Below are positions 54,913-62,585 of a stretch of DNA of 64,000 bases, piece by piece. Source of the DNA: Desulfobacteraceae bacterium (GTDB taxonomy: Bacteria; Desulfobacterota; Desulfobacteria; Desulfobacterales; Desulfobacteraceae); NCBI GenBank assembly GCA_016743945.1, contig JADGFI010000019.1, positions 1-64,000 on the forward strand, written 5' to 3'. A program made the translations under genes and the position numbers. Below the pieces are notes generated by a model. The model ran no database searches. It worked only from the letters and a program-made list of their open reading frames with translations, and was not told where the DNA came from. Positions within the stretch are counted from its first letter, which is position 1. The number at the start of each line of letters is the position of its first letter.

Positions 54913-55617
54913 TCAAGTTTTTTCCAGTAGAAAGATTTGAAGCTCATCTTTTAATCGAAGGGTGCCGTCGGGTTGACAGGGTGAAGCACCTGTCATGTCC
55001 TGGGATGGGTTTCCCCTTAACTGGTAAAGGTGATCCCCAATTTTTTTATCGTCCCCTGGCCTAATTTTGTCCCGGTTAAAATCGTAGGCCAGAAAATCCT
55101 GAATGTTCTCAAAAAGGGCGATGGCATGAAAGCTTTCTCGTTTTACCAGGTTAAAGCTGCTGGTCTGAATGGCAAGGACAGCAGCCGCAAGGGCAGGGGT
55201 CTCGTCGTCAAATAAATGGAAAAATTGTTGAAACTCGCCATTTGCCAGGGGTTCTATCACCAAAAGGTTGCCACCGGGTTTTAGCACCCGGAATGCTTCC
55301 CTTAAAGCGACCTGGCTGTCCTGGTGGTGAAGGGACAGGGTAAACAGGACAATATCAAAAATATCTGCCTCAAATTCAAGGGCTTGGCCGGACCCGACTT
55401 TAAATAGAACCTCATGGGGCCGTTCCTTATGGGTCCGGGCCTTGGCCAGGTTAATCTGGTCCCGGTCCGGATCCAGGGCTGTATAGGTTTTGGTTTTCCG
55501 GGCCAGGCGAATGGATGCTTTTCCATCTCCGCACCCGATTTCAAGGACATGTTTTCCGGAAAAATCAATGGTTCTGTGAATGGTTTTAACCTGTATCTTG
55601 TCTATGTCATATTCCAT
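54913..55617 (-). CDS. Class I SAM-dependent methyltransferase
   Basis: A 234-residue soluble enzyme. SAM motif I is HVLEIGCGDGKASIRLARK, the acidic loop is ALDPDRDQI, motif post-I DIVLFTLSLHHQDSQVAL and VLKPGGNLLVIEP complete the Rossmann core; the C-terminal half varies. It resembles ubiquinone/menaquinone-type or unassigned small-molecule methyltransferases. It lies 58 bp upstream of the 7TM kinase on the same strand and diverges from the next kinase operon. The substrate cannot be inferred. Confidence 0.85.
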   Translation of the reverse strand: MEYDIDKIQVKTIHRTIDFSGKHVLEIGCGDGKASIRLARKTKTYTALDPDRDQINLAKARTHKERPHEVLFKVGSGQALEFEADIFDIVLFTLSLHHQDSQVALREAFRVLKPGGNLLVIEPLANGEFQQFFHLFDDETPALAAAVLAIQTSSFNLVKRESFHAIALFENIQDFLAYDFNRDKIRPGDDKKIGDHLYQLRGNPSQDMTGASPCQPDGTLRLKDELQIFLLEKT

Positions 55618-55791
55618 GGCAGTCCTATTTTAAAACCGGATGTTCCCGGCGTTTGTGTCCGGGAGACGAGCTTTATTGGATACCATCTAACCCGGGTTTT
55701 AATCAACTCTTTTCCCTTTGGTTGATCTTTATTTTTCTTTGCCCTACAATGGCAGGAAAGGTAAACAATAAAAAATTTGGACCGGTCACGG

Positions 55792-56907
55792 ATGACACCA
55801 CAAATGAAAAAAACACTCTTTATTTGTCTGATCGCAATGGTGGCGATAATCGGGGTGCTGCATTATGTCACCCCCGGGTATATGATTCTTTACCATGACA
55901 CCTATCGCCGGCTTTCTTATTTCCCCATTGCCATTGGGGCGATCCTTTACGGGCTTTCAGGCGGACTGCTCATTGCCGTACTTTCCTGTCTTTCATTTGT
56001 ACCCCATCTGTTCATGTTCTGGTTCCAGGGTCCGGAAGCTTATTATTCCGAATTGTCAGAAATCCTTTTTTACCTGGCAGCCGGGATTGTGATCGGATTG
56101 ATCTCCACCAGGGAAAACAGACTTAGGGAAAAATATCAGCAGCTTTCCGAAAAACTGACGATCTCCTATAAACGGCTCCATGATCAGGCCACCCGGTTGG
56201 TAAAGGCGGAAAAACAGCTGGGACAGGCCCAGAAGTTATCCAGCCTGGGTCATGTATCGGCCTCCTTGGCCCACGAGATTAAAAATCCCCTGGCGTCCAT
56301 TAAGGGGGCCGCTGAAATCCTGGCCGAAGAGGTGGGCCCTGCCCATCCCAAACATGAATTTATCGAAATCATGCGGTCTGAGATATCCCGGCTCAACAAT
56401 TCTGTGAACGATGTGCTTGCCTATTGCCGGGGGCAGCAGACCTTGAACCAGGACCACCTGGAACCACTGGCGGATGTCCTTGACAAGGTGATTCAGCTGC
56501 TGGTACCCCAGATCCGGGAAAAATCCATTGACCTGACCTGTGAAGGGCCAGGTGACAAGATCATTCTCCTGGTTGAGGAAGCCGCCATGATCCAAATATT
56601 GATGAATATTATTCTCAATGCAGTGGATGCAGTGCCAAATAAAGGGAAAATCCGAATTCGATATTGCCAGGAATCAAAGGGTTACAGGATTGATGTGGCA
56701 GATAATGGGCAAGGAATTACACCGGAAAAAATTGAAGCGGTCTTTGACTCTTTTGTTACCTTTAAGGAAGGGGGAACCGGCCTGGGGCTTTCCATCACAA
56801 AAAAGATAGTGGAACGGCTGGGCGGCACCATCGGGGTGACACCTTCGGACATGGGCGGGGCACAATTTTTTGTCCTCCTGCCCGATGGCAAATCATTGAC
56901 ACATTAA
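55792..56907 (+). CDS. Membrane sensor histidine kinase (NtrB/ZraS-like)
   Basis: About 371 residues. Four N-terminal hydrophobic helices in the first 110 residues are followed by a coiled-coil linker (about 110-150). HisKA has LAHEIKNPLASIKG, and the ATPase domain has NIILNAVDAVP, DNGQGITPEK and GGTGLGLSITKKIVE. The C-terminus ends DGKSLTH and no receiver is present. A sigma-54 response regulator follows after 12 bp, so they form a pair. Start is uncertain: ATGs at 55792 and 55804 are both in frame, and a TTG at 55777. The ribosome site is poor for each. The short loops suggest it senses within or near the membrane. Confidence 0.9.
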   Translation: MTPQMKKTLFICLIAMVAIIGVLHYVTPGYMILYHDTYRRLSYFPIAIGAILYGLSGGLLIAVLSCLSFVPHLFMFWFQGPEAYYSELSEILFYLAAGIVIGLISTRENRLREKYQQLSEKLTISYKRLHDQATRLVKAEKQLGQAQKLSSLGHVSASLAHEIKNPLASIKGAAEILAEEVGPAHPKHEFIEIMRSEISRLNNSVNDVLAYCRGQQTLNQDHLEPLADVLDKVIQLLVPQIREKSIDLTCEGPGDKIILLVEEAAMIQILMNIILNAVDAVPNKGKIRIRYCQESKGYRIDVADNGQGITPEKIEAVFDSFVTFKEGGTGLGLSITKKIVERLGGTIGVTPSDMGGAQFFVLLPDGKSLTH

Positions 56908-56919
56908 AAAAGAGGCCCA

Positions 56920-58260
56920 ATGAACCAGACAATTTTGCTCATTGATGATGACCCCAGCCTTCGCAGGGTGACAGAATACAATTTGACCTCCCGGGGCTTT
57001 ACCGTATTGGCAGCCGATTCCGGATGCCAGGGCCTTGAATTTTTCAAGAAACATGATCCGGACCTGGTGGTCACCGATGTAAACCTAGGTGACGTGAACG
57101 GCCTGGACCTTCTGGAAACCATCAAGGCGGAATCCGCCGATACCCCCGTGATTATCATGACTGCATTTGGTTCCATTGAAATGGCGGTTCAGGCCATGCA
57201 CAAAGGCGCCTTTAATTTTATCACCAAACCCTTTGACAGAGATACCCTGATTTTATCCTGTGAAAAAGCATTGGAGCTTAAAGGGCTTCGGTCCCAGACC
57301 CGGCTGCTCACCCATGAAGTGGACCGACTGACCGGGACAAAGGGGATTGTGTCGGCCAGCTCTGCCATGAAGGAATTATTGGAAACGGCTTGCCGGGCGG
57401 CCAACAGCGAGGCCACGGTGCTGATTTCAGGGGAGTCGGGCACGGGCAAGGAGGTGCTGGCCCGGTTGATCCACCAGAACAGCCCCCGCCATAAAGGCCC
57501 CATGGTGGCGGTCAATTGTGCTGCCATCCCTGCCTCCCTTCTTGAATCTGAACTTTTCGGTCATGTAAAGGGGGCGTTTACCGGTGCGATCAAGGATCGG
57601 AAGGGTCACTTTATGACCGCTTCTCAAGGAAGCCTTTTTTTGGATGAAATCGGCGAGCTGGCCGTGGATATCCAGGTAAAACTGCTCCGGGCTATCCAGG
57701 AAAGACAAATCCAGCCGGTGGGGTCTGAAAAGACAATGAACCTGGATATTCGGATCATTGCCGCCACCAATCTGGATCTTGTGGAAAGGATTGCAAAGGG
57801 GGCGTTCAGAGAAGATCTTTATTATCGGCTCAGTGTGATTCCCTTGTTCATCCCGCCTTTGCGGGAGCGCACCGAGGATATCCCGGCCCTGGTTTCCCAT
57901 TTTTTGAAAAAATTTGATGCCCCGGCTGAGGTGCAGTTTTCCCCGGAGGCGCTGGGCCTGATGAAAGCCTATTCCTGGCCCGGAAATATCCGGGAGATGC
58001 AGAATATTGTGGAGCGGTGTATTATCCTGAGAAAAGCCCCTATTATCGAAGCCACAGATCTGAACCTGCCGGGCATGGAAACCCGTGCCTCCATTTTTTC
58101 CCCGGTGATCCCGGATGAAGGAATTTCCCTGGTGGAGATTGAACGAGCCTATGTGATCAAAGCCCTGGAAAAGGCGGGGCAGAATCGGTCCGAGGCCGCC
58201 CGGCTTCTGAAAATTCCCCGGCATGTCCTCCTGTATCGCCTTGAAAAATATGATTTGTAG
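56920..58260 (+). CDS. NtrC-family sigma-54 response regulator
   Basis: A 446-residue activator. The receiver has phospho-acceptor D53, T81 and K103. The AAA+ domain has Walker A SGESGTGKEVLARL, the sigma-54 contact loop GHVKGAFTGAIKDRKGHF with an intact GAFTGA, and Walker B GSLFLDEIGEL. The Fis-type helix-turn-helix (NRSEAARLLKIPRHVLLYRL) is at the C-terminus. It is co-transcribed with the kinase 12 bp upstream. A probable sigma-54 promoter stands about 130 bp past its stop, before the HMA/DUF2318 operon, which is therefore a likely target. Confidence 0.95.
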   Translation: MNQTILLIDDDPSLRRVTEYNLTSRGFTVLAADSGCQGLEFFKKHDPDLVVTDVNLGDVNGLDLLETIKAESADTPVIIMTAFGSIEMAVQAMHKGAFNFITKPFDRDTLILSCEKALELKGLRSQTRLLTHEVDRLTGTKGIVSASSAMKELLETACRAANSEATVLISGESGTGKEVLARLIHQNSPRHKGPMVAVNCAAIPASLLESELFGHVKGAFTGAIKDRKGHFMTASQGSLFLDEIGELAVDIQVKLLRAIQERQIQPVGSEKTMNLDIRIIAATNLDLVERIAKGAFREDLYYRLSVIPLFIPPLRERTEDIPALVSHFLKKFDAPAEVQFSPEALGLMKAYSWPGNIREMQNIVERCIILRKAPIIEATDLNLPGMETRASIFSPVIPDEGISLVEIERAYVIKALEKAGQNRSEAARLLKIPRHVLLYRLEKYDL

Positions 58261-58393
58261 ATTATTCTACACCCCCTGTTGAATAGTCTGCATTGCCCGG
58301 GTCCTTTTCTCCAGGCCCCTGTTCCATGATTCATATAAAAAAGTTCTTTAAAATTAAGACCTTTGTGTTGTTTTTCTCTTTTTGTCCATGGCC

Positions 58394-58409
58394 TGGCACA
58401 AGATTTGTA
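58394..58409 (+). promoter_or_regulatory. Possible sigma-54 promoter
   Basis: TGGCAC (58394-58399) followed by TTTGTAA gives GG and a -12 G separated by the canonical 10 bp (58395-58396 and 58407-58408); the expected C after the -12 G is T. It is about 50 bp before the HMA-protein gene and just downstream of the NtrC-type activator. One mismatch in the -12 element keeps confidence modest. Confidence 0.4.
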
Positions 58410-58456
58410 ATCCTTTTTTAGAAATTATAAATTGATAACCATAAATGGAGGATATC

Positions 58457-58879
58457 GTGAAAAATTTTTATTATTTTATTCTGTCCGGAGCTGTTCTTTT
58501 TTTGGCGCTTGGGACTGCTATTGCCGGGGACACCATTATTAAAAAGGCCATTCAGGACGGCTCCATTCACCGGGCTGTTTTCAAGGTTGAAAACCTGACC
58601 TGCGGGGCCTGTTTTTCCAATATTAATGCCGGACTCGCTCCTTTGGAAGGATTTTCCGGAATGGGGGCCAATTTGCTTAGAAACCTGGTTGCCGTGGACT
58701 TTGTCGGCCCCTTGTCTGCCAATGAGATCGGGGCAGCTATCACCCAGAAAGGATATCCTGCCACCCTGGAATCAGTGGATCCCATCATGAAAAAAGAATC
58801 CTTTGCCTATTTAAATACCCGCCAGAAGGGGCCGGGTTTCGGCGGCGGTTCCTGCTGCACCCTGCCCGGTGGTTCCTAG
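58457..58879 (+). CDS. Exported heavy-metal-associated (HMA) domain protein
   Basis: About 140 residues. A signal peptide or anchor (FILSGAVLFLALGTAIAG) leads to an HMA fold: FKVENLTCGACFSNINAGLA carries the metal-binding CxxC (LTCGACF), followed by GFSGMGANLLRNLVAVDF and AAITQKGYPATLES. A Gly/Cys tail, FGGGSCCTLPGGS, ends the protein. The GTG start at 58457 has GGAGG five bases upstream; an ATG 12 bp earlier overlaps that site. Exported rather than cytosolic, it probably binds copper or another soft metal in the periplasm and hands it to the proteins encoded next (DUF2318 and the ABC unit). Confidence 0.85.
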   Translation: MKNFYYFILSGAVLFLALGTAIAGDTIIKKAIQDGSIHRAVFKVENLTCGACFSNINAGLAPLEGFSGMGANLLRNLVAVDFVGPLSANEIGAAITQKGYPATLESVDPIMKKESFAYLNTRQKGPGFGGGSCCTLPGGS

Positions 58880-58916
58880 GACAATCAACTAAAAAAATAA
58901 AAATAGGAGCAACTAC

Positions 58917-59387
58917 ATGAAGAACCTATTACCGTTAACCATAGTTACCCTTATCCTGGCGGGTCTCGTCCTGACCGGGTCATCTGCCCATGCCTGGTTT
59001 GGGGGAAAGTTTAAAAAATTAACCCCTGAAAATGATCAGATCTCCATCTCCCTGGACAAGATTTCCGATGGTCAGGCCCATTATTTTACCATTCAATCCG
59101 AAAAAGGAGTGGACGTAAAATTTTTTGTGGTCAAAAGCCACGACGGAATTATCAGGGCGGCAATTGATGCCTGTGATGTCTGCTATCGGGCCGGCAAAGG
59201 CTATGTCCAGGAAGGCAATGTCATGGTCTGCACCAATTGCGGGATGCGCTTTGCCACGGATAGGATCAACGAGGTCAAGGGCGGGTGTAACCCGGCTCCC
59301 CTGACCCGGACCATTGAGAGCGGCAATCTTGTCATTTCCATGGCCGATATCAATGCCAATGCCTGGTTATGCGAGTTTAAAAAATAA
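58917..59387 (+). CDS. DUF2318 exported protein
   Basis: A 156-residue exported protein. A signal peptide (LILAGLVLTGSSAHA-WF) is followed by the DUF2318 core: DGIIRAAIDACDVCYRAGKG, GNVMVCTNCGMRFATDRINE and GGCNPAP. The paired CxxC motifs suggest a metal or iron-sulfur site or redox role. In Campylobacter-type p19/iron loci, DUF2318 proteins accompany FtsX-type permeases and a LolD-like ATPase, as here; the metal transporter Ftr1 is missing from this window. It starts 37 bp after the HMA gene. Confidence 0.85.
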   Translation: MKNLLPLTIVTLILAGLVLTGSSAHAWFGGKFKKLTPENDQISISLDKISDGQAHYFTIQSEKGVDVKFFVVKSHDGIIRAAIDACDVCYRAGKGYVQEGNVMVCTNCGMRFATDRINEVKGGCNPAPLTRTIESGNLVISMADINANAWLCEFKK

Positions 59388-59399
59388 GGGGGAGATAGA

Positions 59400-59840
59400 A
59401 TGGCCTGGGATCCGGAAACATACAGGGAAAAGCGGGAAAAGGTGCTGGGTATTCGTAAAAGGGGGATTTCCTTTGGCAGCCTTTCTGCCATTGTCTCTTT
59501 GGTCATCCTTCTGGGGTTTGCCTTTATCAGTGTACCGGGAGCGGTTTCCTATCTGTCGACTCGGCATCTGGATGATGCCATTTACAAGCTGGCCGGGAAT
59601 AGTGTCTGGGAAGGTGTTCTGGTGGCCCAGATTCGGCAAATAGATGGGGTCAGGGCTGCCCAGCAGGATACCCACGGCACCCGGTTGGTGGTGACCTTTG
59701 ACCGGCGCTCTACTAACCTTGTCACCTTTGACAGCCTGTTTAAACAAAAAAAATTGGATGCGGCTCTGTTGAACCGGGTCAGCCATCGAGCGCGCCAGAC
59801 CACCCTGGAAGCGGAAAAGGAATCAAGTGAAACTTTATAA
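59400..59840 (+). CDS. Single-pass membrane protein of unknown function
   Basis: A 146-residue protein: a basic cytoplasmic start (YREKREKVLGIRKRG), one membrane helix (about 25-47) and a periplasmic domain of about 90 residues. The pattern VAQIRQIDGVRAAQQDTHGT ... LVVTFDRRSTNLVTFDSL could be an HMA-like beta-alpha-beta-beta fold without the CxxC motif, but this is guesswork from spacing. It lies 12 bp after the DUF2318 gene and overlaps the permease gene by 14 bp, so it is translationally coupled to the ABC transporter and probably a partner of it. Confidence 0.65.
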   Translation: MAWDPETYREKREKVLGIRKRGISFGSLSAIVSLVILLGFAFISVPGAVSYLSTRHLDDAIYKLAGNSVWEGVLVAQIRQIDGVRAAQQDTHGTRLVVTFDRRSTNLVTFDSLFKQKKLDAALLNRVSHRARQTTLEAEKESSETL

Positions 59841-60984
59841 TATTTCCCTGGGCAACATTCGCCGCCGCAAGGGCAAGATGCTGTTCCTTGCCCTGGGGCT
59901 GATCATTGGTATTTCCACCATCGTAACCTTGCTGGCCATTACCGAAACCATGACCGCCGAGATTGAAGAACGCCTCAACAAGTTCGGGGCCAATATTGTC
60001 ATGGTGCCCAAAACAGAAAATTTATCCTTAAATTACGGGGGAATTGATGTGGGCGGCGTCAGCTATGAGGTAAAAGAATTTAACCAGGCGAATCTGGCCC
60101 GGATCCATGGGATTAAAAATGCCAAAAATTTAGGGGTTGTCGCTCCCAAGTTGTTGGGACCTGTCGTGGTTGATGGCAAGAAAGTGCTGCTCATGGGGGT
60201 GGTTTTTGACGAGGAACTGGCATTGAAAACCTGGTGGCAAAAAAAGGGAAAATTTCCGGTAAATCCGGATGAGGTGCTGCTGGGAGCGTCGGTGGCATCT
60301 GTCCTCAATCTTTCTGTCGGAGACGAAATGACCATGGGGAATGCTGTTTTCAAGGTTTCAGCCCTCCTCGCTCCCACGGGCGCTTCCGAAGACAATGCCG
60401 TAATTTCCGAGCTTGGGGCGGCACAAAATGTTCTGGGGAAGGAGGGTAAAATATCAATGGTGGAGATCGCCGCCTTTTGCCGGGGGTGCCCCATTACCGA
60501 AGTGACCCTGCAGATTGCCGAAGCCTTTCCCAATGCCAGGGTCACGGCCATGCGTCAGGCCGTGATGTCAAAAATGCAGTCCATTGATATGTTCAAATCC
60601 TTTTCCCTGGGGGTTTCCATCCTGGTCATCGGTATCGGTGCCCTGCTGGTCATGGTGACCATGATGGGATCTGTCAATGAACGGACCCGGGAAATCGGTA
60701 TTTTCAGGGCCATTGGATTCAGGCAGACCCATGTCATGCAGATTATTCTTTTGGAAGCCTTGGTTTTGGGACTGTTTGGGGGAACCGTCGGCTTTATCTT
60801 CGGCAATCTGGCTGCCTGGGGAGTCATTCCCGTGGTCATAAAAGACGGGGTTTTTGCCGGTATTAATTACCAGCTGGGGGGGCTTTGTCTTCTCATGGCA
60901 GCAGCCTTAAGTCTTCTGGCCAGTCTTTATCCGGCATTTAAAGCCGGTCGCATGGATCCCAGCGATGCCCTGAGGGCGTTATAG
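59827..60984 (+). CDS. FtsX/MacB-family ABC permease
   Basis: A 385-residue inner-membrane protein with the four-helix FtsX layout: one N-terminal helix (about 19-40), a large periplasmic MacB-like domain (about 45-250), and three C-terminal helices. Typical blocks are NIRRRKGKMLFLALGLIIGI, MGSVNERTREIGIFRAIGFR and the last-helix segment ALSLLASLYPAFKAGRMDP. A Cys pair in the periplasmic domain (IAAFCRGCPITEVTLQ) is noteworthy given the metal-binding neighbours. It works with the ATPase encoded 29 bp downstream, probably as a mechanotransmitter or extractor rather than a channel. Confidence 0.9.
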   Translation: MKLYNISLGNIRRRKGKMLFLALGLIIGISTIVTLLAITETMTAEIEERLNKFGANIVMVPKTENLSLNYGGIDVGGVSYEVKEFNQANLARIHGIKNAKNLGVVAPKLLGPVVVDGKKVLLMGVVFDEELALKTWWQKKGKFPVNPDEVLLGASVASVLNLSVGDEMTMGNAVFKVSALLAPTGASEDNAVISELGAAQNVLGKEGKISMVEIAAFCRGCPITEVTLQIAEAFPNARVTAMRQAVMSKMQSIDMFKSFSLGVSILVIGIGALLVMVTMMGSVNERTREIGIFRAIGFRQTHVMQIILLEALVLGLFGGTVGFIFGNLAAWGVIPVVIKDGVFAGINYQLGGLCLLMAAALSLLASLYPAFKAGRMDPSDALRAL

Positions 60985-61013
60985 TAAAAAAATATGATAA
61001 AGAGAGCATGCAT

Positions 61014-61691
61014 ATGACCCACGATCATTTAATTGAAATACGAGACCTTGGTAAAACCTATGCCAGCGGCAAAAATCTTGTGACCGCTATTGATCACATG
61101 GATTTTTTTATTGATGACCGGGAGTTTGTCACCATCATGGGGCAATCGGGTTCCGGAAAATCCACCCTGTTGTCCACCATGGGGGCTTTAAATCGCCCCT
61201 CCAGAGGAAAGGTTTTTGTGGATTCCCTGGATCTTTATTCCCTTTCCAACGAACAGCGGGCAGATTTTAGAAGCGAATACATGGGATTTATTTTTCAGTC
61301 TTTTCAGCTCATTTCCTATCTGACGGTGTTGGAAAATATCAAACTGCCCATGGCCGTTACCGGCCGAACAAAGAAAGAAAAAACACAGATGGCCATGGAG
61401 GTGATTGAGCGGGTGGGGTTGAAAGAAAAAACCCACCGCCTGCCCGACCAATTGTCCGGCGGGGAGCAGGAGCGGGTGGCGGTTGCCCGGGCCATTGTGA
61501 ACAAACCCCCCATTATTCTGGCCGATGAACCCACGGGAAACCTGGATTCTGAAACAGCCAAAGAGATCATGGGATTGCTCAAATCCTTGAACCAGGACGG
61601 GCACACCATTATCATGGTGACCCATAATGCCCAGATGGAGAAGTTTGCCTCCCGAACCATCCGGATCAGGGACGGGAAATCCTATGCGTGA
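61014..61691 (+). CDS. LolD/MacB-type ABC ATPase
   Basis: About 225 residues. Walker A is GQSGSGKSTLLS, the signature is LSGGEQERVAVARA, Walker B is PIILADEPTGNLDS, and the H-loop is MVTHNAQ. This is the class paired with FtsX permeases (LolD, MacB, FtsE). Two ATGs (61008 and 61014) are possible; 61014 is better spaced from AGAGAG. It ends the cassette that began with the HMA protein. The two-component system immediately upstream may control it. Confidence 0.93.
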   Translation: MTHDHLIEIRDLGKTYASGKNLVTAIDHMDFFIDDREFVTIMGQSGSGKSTLLSTMGALNRPSRGKVFVDSLDLYSLSNEQRADFRSEYMGFIFQSFQLISYLTVLENIKLPMAVTGRTKKEKTQMAMEVIERVGLKEKTHRLPDQLSGGEQERVAVARAIVNKPPIILADEPTGNLDSETAKEIMGLLKSLNQDGHTIIMVTHNAQMEKFASRTIRIRDGKSYA

Positions 61692-62070
61692 TGGGGCTTA
61701 TCGGTCCCTGGTTTTTAAAAATTGCACTCTGTTTTTGAAAAAATTCAGGACAAAATTAGTGTGTTCGTTCATGACCGTATAGGGGCCTTTGTATAACTCC
61801 TTTATTGGGGAAAGTATGTCAGAGAAGGCTATAAGCGTTTTATTGCGAGAGTTTGGAGAGGTGCTAAAAAGGGGCCGATCCCCGACCAGAGATATTGAAC
61901 CTGAACATCAATTTGGAGTCTGTGACCAATATTCAATTTTAGCCCGACCGGATTCACCGGTATGGGCTCAGAGATTTGTACAAATCTTATCGGTAGATTC
62001 AGCTTCTTAAATTTGGTTTTCCAATATGCCAAAAAACAGTTTACTTCGTGAGGATACGCCTTACCAGTTT

Positions 62071-62199
62071 GAGTTCATGGGCTGACGAACATTCAGAACG
62101 GCAGGTTGTTTGAGGACCTAACGGCCGGCAGTCCTGTCGTTTTGCTCGTCAGCCCTGGAACTCCCCCTTCTGAAGGGTTAAGCCCACAACTCCAGGCTG
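62071..62199. ncRNA. Nested long hairpins, candidate structured RNA or mobile-element end
   Basis: An 18-bp arm (62071-62088) pairs with 62146-62163 at 16 of 18 positions. Inside it ACGGCAGG (62098-62105) pairs with CCTGTCGT (62133-62140; one G-U). A second domain overlaps the right arm: CAGCCCTGGA pairs with TCCAGGCTG near 62190, enclosing the small hairpin CCCTTCTGAAGGG. The stems are far longer than chance expects in intergenic DNA. I do not recognise a known RNA family; an intron domain, an attC-like site or an insertion-sequence end are alternatives. Confidence 0.45.
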
Positions 62200-62344
62200 A
62201 GCGGAGTCTGATGCTTTCTTGAGCTCGTTCTGTCTGTAAAAACATGGCCGTTTTATTAGAAAGACTCAAACAACAGGAAAATCCCGCAATTGTGTGCTTC
62301 TCCCCTATCATCAGACCAATGGCAAAAAAAAAGTAACACAATTA

Positions 62345-62374
62345 TTGACATGAACTGTCACGTAGTAGTATTTA
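62345..62374 (+). promoter_or_regulatory. Possible sigma-70 promoter
   Basis: A perfect TTGACA (62345-62350), an 18-bp spacer and TATTTA (62369-62374) lie about 210 bp before the dehydrogenase-like gene, leaving a long leader. The AT-rich setting makes chance similarity possible. Confidence 0.4.
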
Positions 62375-62585
62375 AATAATAATCCGAAATGATTTTTAGA
62401 TCCGGAATCCTACTATTTTATTGGCCTTGGCGACGCTCTACACTGTCCTGTTATAACGATCACTGCAGAACAATTATTTCCGGGCCACCTGCCCTAATTA
62501 TGGAAAAGACCGGACGTTTTTCCAACGTTTGTCAATCCTGTTGATCTTATTAGATTGATGTTCAAGACATAAAGGAGCTGACCCT

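Larger units (their letters stand above)
61692..62585. other. Long intergenic region with structured DNA
   Basis: About 890 bp without a supported gene. The left 380 bp contain short frames on both strands but none with recognisable protein sense. Positions 62071-62199 form nested stems, and a sigma-70-like promoter is at 62345-62374. The rest is AT-rich. Confidence 0.5.

Noticed and set aside
61789..62010. Short plus-strand frame (73 codons)
   Set aside because: No ribosome site of note, no recognisable motif, and an equally long frame exists on the other strand.
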